A stretch of DNA of 64,000 nucleotides, taken from the NCBI RefSeq assembly GCF_010015585.1, contig NW_022985079.1, positions 186,001 through 250,000 of the forward strand, in the 5' to 3' direction. The notes under the pieces are model-generated. The model was not told where the DNA came from. It did no database searches and saw nothing but the letters and a program-made list of their open reading frames with translations. A program made the translations under genes and the position numbers. Of the stretch, positions 54,837 through 64,000 are shown piece after piece. Source of the stretch: Eremomyces bilateralis CBS 781.70 (taxonomy: Eukaryota > Ascomycota > Dothideomycetes > Eremomycetales > Eremomycetaceae). Each line of letters starts with the position of its first letter. Position 1 is the stretch's first letter.

Positions 54837-55345
54837 GGGTTGATGGGGAGTTTTGTGCAGATATCGATGTTGGGGGTATATCGTCTGGTACATCTGGTTC
54901 GGGGGAATACTCCGGTTTAGTGGGCAAAGTTTTGCGTGCGTTGAACAAAGGATGTCACGGCGAGCGAGCACCATAATGGAGCTTCAATTCCGGTAGCTTG
55001 GTGCTAGCGAGTTCTACAGGGAGTCTTTTCTCAGATGATAGCGCTTCGATGGATTCGGTTCACTTTCATGCAATGCCTCCATTGTAAATGATACAGCATA
55101 GTGTACCTTAGCGACCATCGCCCAAGCAGGCCGATGCGACATGCCCTACAAATGCAAAACGTGGGACACTCAAACGTCCCAGCGAGATCCCCTACCGAAC
55201 GCCATCTCCATCCGCTGCCGGGCCCTCGCAGACGTGCGGAGAACCGGCGACGGCCGGCCGCATGCGGTATCACCCCAACCCAATGAAAAACTAATGCCAT
55301 CCCGACAATTCCCTCGTACAGCATTCATACATAAACCCTCCTCTG
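54837..55345. other. Convergent intergenic region
   Basis: 3' flanks of two convergent genes. No coding signal. Confidence 0.5.
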
Positions 55346-57086
55346 TTACTTATCCCCCGGATGTCTCGCCCTCCCACTTCCACTCAACCGCGTCGGCGTC
55401 CCCGTCCGTACCACCGTATGCGCTCCATCCTCCCCCTTCAGCACCTCCTGCCCTTCTTTCCGCACGTTCGTCTCCGCCACCCGCTCCTCCTCGCTGTCCT
55501 CCGTCAGGTCATCCAGCCCGAAGGTGTTCTGCGACGGACTCTGCGCAGCATGGCCATTCACCCGGTCGGGGTGTAATTCGCCCTCGTAATCCCGCATCAG
55601 CAGCCCTTCACGGTCGCCCAAGCCGATCCCCAAGCTCCCCGAGCTGCTGCGACGGCGGTGATGGCCGCTACCGAGGCGGCGATGGCCGTGGCGTTGGTTC
55701 TCGAGGTCGATGCTGCGGCGGAGCTGCATGGACCGGCGGGTGGTGAAGCCGGCGATGGCGTCGGTGGGGATGGCGTCGGCGGTGGGTTCCCCGCGGAGGA
55801 TAGTGAGACCGTCGGGGTCGGAGCGGGAGAGGTTGAGGAGGTAGACGCCGGAGAAGATGACGAGGAAGCCGCAGAGGAGGGAGACGGTGTTGATGGCGTC
55901 GGTGGTGTTGAAGCCGCGGAAGAGGATGAAGGAGGCGCAGAGGGTGGCGGTGGTGAAGGTGACGTAGTAGAGGGGGTTAACTCTGGGGGGGGTGATTAGA
56001 GAGAGCAGATAGAAGGGTTGGAGGCTTACATTGAAGTGGAGAATTGGCTCAACGCTTTGTTGAAGTAGTTCATTTGGGTCAGGATGCAGACCACCACCAC
56101 TATCGCAAACACGTATGTCGAGGGGTATCCGAATTGATTGTGCCCGCTTAAGGTGAGCTTGAGCGCGATGCCGAAGGCTTTGACAGCCATGATGGAAACC
56201 GAACCGACGGCCGAGCAAATGGAAATATAAATCATCGGATTACTGCGGCCGTATCTCGGCGCAATCCTGTAAATCATCACAACGGAAAACGTCAGGACAA
56301 TCGCGCAATAGAACATGAATCCTGATCATCGGTCAGCGTGGCTCACAACGCATCTCTCGCTCCCTTACCTGGCCGCAAAGCGTATTGGAGAAGCACATCT
56401 ATACGGTCAATCTCTTCATCCGGGGGCGCATGTAAAACGATGATGACCGAGCCGATGAGACATTCAGCGCATCCGATCTTTCCCAACGTGCCTAATCTCT
56501 CATCCAGAAAGTATGATCCCAATACGGCGCTGCACAAGATTAGCCTATGTCGTCGCCATTCGTCAATGGAACGTACCCGATGAGCACACTCAGCGCTCCC
56601 AGCGGAGTGACCAATATGGCCGGCGCGAACGCATATGCAGCGAAATTCGCGACTTCTCCGACAACCACTAGATGTTGTCAGCATGTCGCTCCTCGAGTGT
56701 ATCTGTTCCATACTTGTTATGATCCCACCCCACCACATCGGGCTCTTGAAATATGAGAACCCCTCGCCTGCGAACCCATGGCGTTCGCTGGCCTCATTTA
56801 GGCCCTGGGGTCTAGTCAGTAACGTATATCGATCAGGTATGCGCGCCGCGGATGTTCGAGGCGCAGCTATCGACGGACCTTCTTTGTGATAACGAAACTC
56901 GAGCCTACAAGAAGCAGCGTCAGCCTTCCATTCCATCCCGAGGGTATCAATGTAGATCGGACTCACCGATGGCTAACGTCGACAAGACCGCCAATGTAAG
57001 GCCGATGTATCTAATCGCGCATCAGCAACCGTCGGGGTAGCACCATGGCGCGACTAAATGCGTAGCACATACTTGTCCTCAACCAT
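55346..57086 (-). CDS. NIPA-type magnesium transporter (DUF803)
   Basis: Eight exons (57086-57073, 57010-56967, 56904-56879, 56804-56714, 56667-56577, 56529-56369, 56321-56030, 55982-55346) give 451 residues. The spliced N-terminus reads [39 protein letters not shown], then [57 protein letters not shown] and [19 protein letters not shown], all NIPA hallmarks. Nine hydrophobic segments are seen to about residue 300. The C-terminal 150 residues are hydrophilic with a basic stretch and an acidic stretch. The third intron uses a GTCCGT donor. NIPA proteins carry Mg2+ across plasma or endosomal membranes; the substrate is inferred from the family. Confidence 0.92.
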
Positions 57087-58754
57087 TTTTCATCGCCCGA
57101 TCGAGGCCGACCCCAGACCGCCGTGTGAAATTCGTTTGATCGGTATCTCCGGGGGCGGATCTGTTCCGGCGCAGAAAACCGTAGGAATCGAAGGAAGTAA
57201 CGAGTGAAGTGGTGGTATGTAGGTATTAACGAGAGGACGTGGACGAGGGAAACCGGTAGGAACTGATCCTCAAGGTTCCGCTAGGTGGTAGTTAGGCTAG
57301 CCCCACGGCGGGAAATGGAATGGTCTTGAGTCTTGGCTCTTGAGGTCGTGAACTCGGTTTGGAGTGGTGCCGCGAATGTCGCGATGTCGAAACTCCAAGG
57401 ATGAGGCTGGACTGGAGGCGGCGATGGAATTACATGTGGACTTACACGTTTCAAGTACCGTGGATACGATCCTTGATAGACCCTGGGGGAGGAGATCAAT
57501 GGTGGTTGGTTCGCAGGACGGACAGGGTACGTACTGAGGCGTTAGGGTTTCGGACGTTCGACGAAGGCGAGGACAGAGGAGGGATTCAGGGTTCAAGGCC
57601 CTACCTATTTTTGGGAGATTGAGGAGGGCAGAGGTATTCTTCATGTGCTAACAAGTGTTTCGTTGTAATCGCAGCTTTGGTTAAAGGATCCTCCAAATTA
57701 TGTGTATGGGATTTGGAGGTAAGGACGCGTGGTTAAGGAGTCGGTTCCACACCGGGTTCCCCATCGGTTCTTTAGAGAATCTTGATTAATAGGCATCTGG
57801 AACTCCACTTCCTTTATCTTACATTGCACGTGCGATGGTTGTTTTGATTCTGTTGATCCGTTCGGCGGAGTGGCCTATGGCGTGGCCGATCTCCTTGTCG
57901 CACCAACAGGAATCGGGAATATTCTCCGCCTCGGTTGACACTAATTCCGCTAAGTCGAGAATCCCTTTGATGTTTGCCCGGGGATACGAATCATACCATG
58001 GATATTTGTTATTTACGAAGGTGTGTAGATATAATAGAGTTATTGAAGTTTTGAATTGTTTTGAATTGCGGGTAGCTACTTGTACACGACATCTGCGGTG
58101 ATACAGTATCGGTACGGTAGAGTATCCTTCGACTGTCCGACACCTATTCGCGTGAAGACACTTGATATCGTCGAAAACAAACGATAATGCAAGCCACTGC
58201 CTATTCCATCTTCCAACCGGCGCATCTCTCGTTGGAGACGCCCAAATCGATCCTGCCAGTACCGAAAACGAGGACGTGCAAGTCCCTACCACCGTTTAAA
58301 ACCCTATGCCCCTATTTATACTCCGACAATGCCATCCCAATCACCCCATACACCGTACAGGATGCGAATACAAAACAGGGATGAAACGGGGATGAAAACA
58401 ATAACCATTCGCCTGTGGAAAACCGTGGGTACAGACTTACCTGTAATGCACCCAACCGCGCGGGTGCTTCCGAACGCTTCCTGCGCGAAGCCCGGATGCT
58501 ATCGGGGGTATCTCTGCTGCTGTGGATCAGTACCGTGTCAGTTGTGCGGGTGACTGTGAAGGGGCGAAAGGATCAGAAGGCAGGAAAAGCGCTTGCGGAG
58601 AAACGAAAAAGGAATGGAGAAGGTTAAGAGGTCGCTCGTCGGGGAACGTTGGCCGTGCGAAAACCGAGGATGTAGGGAACAGTGTCCAGGCTCCGGTTCA
58701 CGCTCGTGTTGGATATGGTGCGATGGTCGACAAGAAAGCGCATGACCAAGTCGA
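57087..58754. other. 1.7 kb without a recognisable gene
   Basis: Promoter of the Mg2+ transporter and 3' flank of the acidic-protein gene. ORFs at 57297-57644 and 57819-58292 (minus) and 58415-58627 (plus) have no motif. Confidence 0.45.
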
Positions 58755-61490
58755 TTAGGACGGGCGAGCCCGTTTCATATCTGTTCGGCGGTTAGACACG
58801 TATACGCCTCGATTTACACGACGAAACATACCTTGATCATCGACTTGGCCAGCTGCACCCTCATTGTGCTCCGACCACGACCTCTTCCCAAGTGGTGAGT
58901 CGTGTCCATGCTTCGGGTCTTGTTCCGCTACCTCCAAGTCTACAGCGTCGTCCTCTTCATCGCCATCGAGATCATCGACGAAATCGAACTCGTCGTCCCC
59001 CGTGGATCCCTCGGGCACTGTGAACGGCTGTCCCACAGTTGCCTCGACCGCCTCGCTCTCGTCACCATCGTCGAAAACATTATTCCAAGCTTGGCCGTTC
59101 TCGTCATTGCCGGCGTCAAAGTGGGTGTCGTCCGCTTCGCCAGTGGCGAAATCGAAATCCTCAACACCGGTTCGATCGAGGTTCTCGACGGTGCTGGGAC
59201 CCTCTCCCTCATTTTGCTCATTGCTCTGTGCCCCTTCTCCAGGTTCCAAGATGGTGTCCTGGGTAGCATCGGCTTTGGGGACATCTAAACGAGTATCCGC
59301 AGGCTGGTCTTCTTCCTTCGTCTCTTCGGGCTCCTCGAGGAAATCGTCATACTCATCGGCCGTATTGTCTTCATCATTTGGACCGGGTTCTTCAGGTGCA
59401 GGCTCCGCTCCTTCAATTTGACTAGCCTGGGCAGGCTGTCCATTCTTCAAGGCACATTCTGGTTCCTGAGCCTCAGCGATATCCCCTTGGACAGTCAAAG
59501 ATCCAGATGAGCCTTCATCGTGGCCTTCCTCATCATCGAAGTAATCAATCAAGTCATCAGCAAATTCGGGGTGCTCGATTTCCACTGTCTCGCCTTGTTC
59601 TTCGTTGTCTTGTACAGCGGGCTCATTCGGATGTTCCGGTTTACCTTCATCGGTTATACTAGTGCTCCCTTTGGGCTCGGCCACACTCGTTTCAGCGACT
59701 TCCTCGGTCGGTTCGTACTCGTCAGCAGGTAGAGTCTCCTCCTGCTTCTTGGCAGGTTGGTCGTCTTCTGCGATTTCCTCGGCCGGTTCGTAATCATCAG
59801 CAGGTAGAGTCTCCTGCTCCTCAACAGGCTCGTCTTCCGCACCCGCTTCCTCATCAAAATCATTATCATGATATTCTATATCTCCCGACTCGAATTCCTG
59901 GCCGACTTCTTCAAGCGGCGCTTCGGCGTGCTCTTCAGGTTGTTGAACTTGAGGTTGAGTGGGCTCATCCTGACTGTTGGCAACCTCAAGTTGATGGGAG
60001 TCATCCAATTCAGTTTGGCCAGTTTCCTCGCCCTCATGTTCATCGTGCTCACTTTGGCCTGCATCATACTCTTCATGAGGCTCTTCCGCAGGGGTATGCT
60101 GAACACATTGAGACAATCCTTTCCCTTGCGCAGCGGCATCTTTAAGTGAAGCAAGTTGTGATGAGAATCTAAGGTGTGAGGTTAATGTCATGTAAAGCGG
60201 ATAAGGGCTCGCGGCTCCATCATGTCGTTGTAATTGGAGGTACACAGTAAGAACCTCTGCAAGGGTCACGTTTGCACAGTGGATTGAATCCTAGTTCTTG
60301 GTTAGCATGATACCAGACATAGGGTGTAGGATGCTTACCTCATTGAGTCGCAAGCCAAGTTCCTCAACCTCGATTTCCAACTCTTCCTCGTTACCAATGG
60401 TTTCACCTAATACATGCCTGCACTCTTGGAGAAGGTCACGGATACAAGCATTCATAAGGCTCTCGTCATGAAGGAAGTAAGTCTCTGATGACTCGCCTTC
60501 TGCGGGAGGGAACAAGGATATTTCACTGTGGTCATATATCACAATGACAGGATGATGAGTGAGAGTAGACCTGAGGACACTGTTCAGATCCTCAGCCAAT
60601 GCTGTCTCAGCAGACTTCTCGCCGGATTCTATCCGCGAATCAAAAGTCTCGGATTCCGGTGCGGGGTGGGAAACGTCGTTGACAGTGTCAGTGGCACTCG
60701 GTTGTCCAACTGCAGGATCCAATGATTCCGACTGCGAATGAGTCGAAACTTGCGGCTCGCCGGACGTTGGTGCTAGAATCTGAGAGGTGCCAGCTGGCTC
60801 TTCATGTTGCGGAGAATTACCCTGCCTGGGATGAGTATCCACAGTCTGGTCATCGGCGTGAGGCTGGCCTGTATGCACAGTACTCCCATCATTCGCAAGC
60901 GCCAAAATATTTTGAGCACTATCGGTAGTGTCGACTTCTTGCTGAGGATCTCCAGTGCCTTCGGTATCCACATGTATCTCATCGTTCGTTGTGTCATGGA
61001 TTTGTTCGTCATCTAAGTTGTCATCGAATTCAAGATCATCATGAGCCAACTGAGTATCAGTTCCATGGGTTATATGGTCGACTTCGTTGGGTGTTGAGGC
61101 TTCTTGGATATCAACATCTTGCTCCTGTACTCCAGATGTGAGACTGGTCGAGCCCATGGGGTCTACACCATAGTCCCCAACATCGAAAAGGTGTTCGTCG
61201 GGCCCATCTGTGATCTCGATATCGGTCGTGTTACCACGCTCGGCTCCAGAGTACGACTCATCTACCATGACATCGTCCTTGCTTGGGGATGGCGGGGGTT
61301 GATCCCTGGTATTTCCAGTTTCTGAGAATGTGTCTTCGAGCATATAGTCAAAGTCATGGTCGCCACCAACATCGATGTCGATATCAATATCATCATTATC
61401 GGCGCGACCAACATCGGATGAGATTTCCATATCATCGTCCACGTCAGTTATTTCCAGCTTAGGCACTGGGTGGGATATCGACGCAGCCAT
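58755..61490 (-). CDS. Large acidic fungal protein, probably nuclear, function unknown
   Basis: Three exons (61490-60339, 60290-58832, 58780-58755; introns 48 and 51 bp) give 878 residues starting MAASISHPVPKLEITDVDDD. Most of it is Asp/Glu-rich and disordered. A compact conserved-looking core spans the first junction: HHPVIVIYDHSEISLFPPAE, SETYFLHDESLMNACIRDLL, EELGLRLNEDSIHCANVTL, EVLTVYLQLQRHDG. Near residues 570-620 are two tandem repeats of a DEYEP/DDYEPAEEIAED type unit. The end, after the last splice, is DQDMKRARPS, a likely nuclear signal. The last intron is 51 nt, divisible by three and without stops, so its retention would insert 17 basic residues. It is divergent from delta-COP. 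I do not recognise the family with certainty. Confidence 0.82.
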
Positions 61491-62126
61491 GATGGGTTGG
61501 ATGCCGTGTCGGCGAAGGGGTCGCGTATTTTCGCGCGTATTTTCGCGCTTTCTGGTTAACTTCTTATCACGCCGTTCAAGGTTCACACGGATGGTTTGAG
61601 TCTTGTGAGGTTCTGTCGTAGAGTCTGAGGGACATTGGGTTCGGAGGTGGCAAGAATCGGGGTGACACGAAGGAATGTCAGACGTGATTTTGGGGAGTCG
61701 GTCGCATCAACTCTCGGGTTTGATAGGGAGGAGGATGAACTTCACGCAATGAGAACGGTGAGTACAGGTATTAAAGGATGAAAGGATTCTGGATGTTGAC
61801 AGTCGAGCGAGTGAGAATAATTTGGAGAACGTTGTCGTTGATGGATGATCTATTCACATTCCCGTCGGAGGGAGGAGATGGATGCGCTATCCGGATGCAG
61901 TTTAGCTCTCTATCATGTGACCAACTCCTTCTCTACAAGGCACCAAGGCACCAAGGCCACAACTCCCAGACGATAGCTCGAATTGTGGGAGATGAGAGTT
62001 GATGCCAGAGTGTAAATACCATTATTCCCTTCGATCACCACCACGAGGTCTTTTCTCTCTTAGCTAGGAGGACGCCATCCCTATTGTATGCGCTGAGGAA
62101 CTATCAGTCCCTGATACAAAATCGCA
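61491..62126. promoter_or_regulatory. Divergent promoter, acidic protein and delta-COP
   Basis: 636 bp between two divergent start codons. No coding sequence. A small direct repeat, caaggcaccaaggcacc, is present at about 61938-61954. Confidence 0.5.
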
Positions 62127-63756
62127 ATGGTATGCTTCCTCATCTCAGCACCTCCTTGCGCTAATATTGGTGTAGGTTGTCCTTGCGGCTTCAATATGCA
62201 CCCGAGGGGGGAAGGCTGTCATCTCGAGACAGTTTCGGGAAATGCAAAGATCTCGAATTGAGGGTTTGCTTGCCTCGTTCCCCAAACTCGCCGATTCCGG
62301 AACCCAACATACAACCGTCGAGCAGGACAATGTCCGTTTCGTATATCAGCCATTGGACGAGCTCTATATGGTCTTGATCACCAACCGACAATCGAACATC
62401 CTTCAAGATATCGACTCGTTACATCTCTTTGCTCAAGTGGTCAGCAGTATATGCAAGAGTCTTGATGAGAAGGAGATCCTGCGCAACGCCTTTGAGTTGC
62501 TAGGCGCTTTCGATGAGCTAGTGACCCTGGGATACCGAGAGAATCTCACTATGGCCCAGATCAAGACGTTCCTCGATATGGAGAGTCATGAGGAGCGTAT
62601 CCAAGAAATCATTGCCCGCAACAAAGAAATGGAGGCGAGCGAAGAGCGCAAGAAGAAGGCGAAGCAACTGGATATGCAGCGAAAGGAGATGACCCGGAAC
62701 GCTCGTCAAGGCATGCCCCCTCGAGTTCCGTCATATCCAACATATACCCCGCCTGTTCAAGCATCGGTACCGGACACATACGATAGCTACAATTCGGAAA
62801 GGAACAAGCCCACCAAGTCCATGCCTCTCCGTAGCAAAGGCTTGCAGTTGGGCAAGAAGTCCAAAACCAGCAATATGTACGATCAAGTTCGCGAGGAACT
62901 CGGTCCGGAAGAATCCGCACCATTGGTGTCTCCAGCCTATACCCCCCAAGCTGCAGCTACACCAGCACGAACTTCGCTATCAGGGGAAGACCCAGTTCAT
63001 ATCACCCTTGCCGAATCCATCAACGCCAAAGTCAGCCGAGAGGGCACGTTGGAATCACTCGATGTAAAGGGTACTCTGCAACTCAGAATAACCGATCCGT
63101 CATTCACATCTGTGAAGTTGGACTTGGCTGTGGGCAACAGTCGAGGTGCTCAACTCTTCTCCCATCCGAAAGTGGACAAGAACCTCTTCCGAACCTCCAA
63201 GGTCATTCAACTCGCCGACCCTTCCAAGGGAGGCTTCCCGGTCAGACAATCTATCGGAGTGATGCGATGGACTCTTTCACCAAAAGTAGCCGACATCGAT
63301 GATCCTCCCATCACTTTTACAGTCTGGGTCAACGATGCTGGGCCAGATACCTGGAATGTCACGGTGGAATACGAATGGACGGGAAGTGATCCACTCAAAG
63401 ATGTTATCGTGTCCATTCCATACAGCACGAGCGAGCCATCGATCTCCAGTTTCGATTCCATCTATGAAGTTTCAGGGGATAGCATTGACTGGACCATTGG
63501 AGGTATTGACAATGCCAACCCCAACGGTTCCTTCGAGTTCGAGGCACAAGCCGAGAGTGATTCGGAGTTCTTCCCAATGAGTGTTAGCTTTACGAAGACA
63601 AAACCCTTCGTGGAGGTCGATGTAAGTTTATTGTTGATATTCTACAAGCACAGCTAACACCAACAGGTCTCATCCGTCACACTGTTGGGTATGAACGAAG
63701 AAGTTCCTTTCACGAAAGAGGTGAAGTCGGTCGCGGACAAGTATCTGATTGGGTGA
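62127..63756 (+). CDS. RET2: Coatomer subunit delta (delta-COP)
   Basis: Three exons: 62127-62129 (the ATG alone, followed by GTATGC), 62176-63621 and 63667-63756 (introns 46 and 45 bp) give 512 residues, the family's length. The N-terminal longin domain reads MVVLAASICTRGGKAVISRQ, FREMQRSRIEGLLASFPKL, FVYQPLDELYMVLITNRQSN, ILQDIDSLHLFAQVV. A basic coiled linker (SEERKKKAKQLDMQRKEM) and a Pro/Ser linker follow. The C-terminal mu-homology domain starts about residue 265 (DPVHITLAESINAKVSREGT, LESLDVKGTLQLRITDPSF) and ends PFTKEVKSVADKYLIG. It is part of the COPI coat for Golgi-to-ER vesicles. The isolated start codon means gene predictors may miss the true N-terminus. Confidence 0.96.
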
Positions 63757-64000
63757 TATGGTCCTACCTATAATGACAATGGCCAAGTTCAAGGCGTTTG
63801 GGTAGTATTACTTGATAGAATGAGAGGTGGCGGTTATGGAGGCCTATGCGCTGTAGTCCTACCTTTAAAATGAGCACTCGATAGGTCATTTCCTCCATGT
63901 TACCCGACTTCATTACGTGACTTCTGATATAATATCAAATGCTATGCAGGGGATAACTTACGAATGAGTGCAACGCTGTGTCTCTCGTGTGTAATATCAG
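63757..64000. other. 3' flank of delta-COP to the window edge
   Basis: No coding signal in the last 244 bp. Confidence 0.5.

Noticed and set aside
58864-59421. 185-codon Ser-rich plus-strand frame
   Set aside because: Antisense of the Asp/Glu-rich codons of the acidic protein gene.

Overview
The window is nuclear DNA of a filamentous ascomycete (Pezizomycotina, probably a eurotiomycete; genus not resolved). The evidence is intron-dense genes with 41 to 111 bp GT-AG introns, dispersed 5S rRNA genes, fungal-only families (Zn2Cys6 regulator, RTA1-like protein, DUF3435 recombinase, AA11-type LPMO remnant) and clear fungal versions of housekeeping proteins. No CRISPR array, operon or LTR element was seen.

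Layout. 0-9 kb is gene-poor: three related decayed segments on the minus strand (about 2.3, 6.5 and 7.2 kb), an unresolved candidate gene (4.06-5.19 kb) and an intron-containing tRNA-Ile(AAU) at 5.82 kb. 9.2-11.7 kb holds a Bni4-type protein phosphatase 1 targeting protein with a long leader region. 17.5-19.8 kb is a decayed Tc1/mariner element with long TIRs and two convergent ORFs. 20.3-21.5 kb is an intact NAD(P)-dependent reductase, followed by a minisatellite. 22.4-26.1 kb holds a broken DUF3435 (Starship-captain type) recombinase and a broken neighbour. 26.4-27.2 kb encodes TCTP; 27.7-28.9 kb is a protein kinase relic; 29.5-30.9 kb is the sphinganine C4-hydroxylase SUR2; 33.6-35.8 kb is a protein with an AMPK-type glycogen-binding domain.

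36.9-45 kb is a second accessory block: a pogo/Fot1 transposase remnant, two HNH-nuclease proteins, two 5S rRNA genes plus 5S fragments, an inverted-repeat element, and a beheaded AA11-like LPMO. At 45.1-48.6 kb a Zn2Cys6 regulator and an RTA1-like membrane protein are divergently transcribed. 49.1-50.6 kb contains a dead short-chain dehydrogenase and a 73-residue HVA1/TUDOR (DUF2945) protein. 53.2-63.8 kb is a conserved core: VHS-GAT protein, NIPA-type Mg2+ transporter, a large acidic nuclear-type protein, and delta-COP (RET2).

Exon structures were derived by hand by requiring GT-AG junctions, total coding length divisible by three and an unbroken family match. Core membrane-traffic and lipid genes look intact; nearly all accessory genes show decay. 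The window therefore alternates between conserved islands and transposon graveyards. I did not find a convincing new multi-gene system. The best unexplained items are the three-copy intron-bearing segment family, the two-ORF Tc1/mariner element, the HNH/5S block, and the captain relic.
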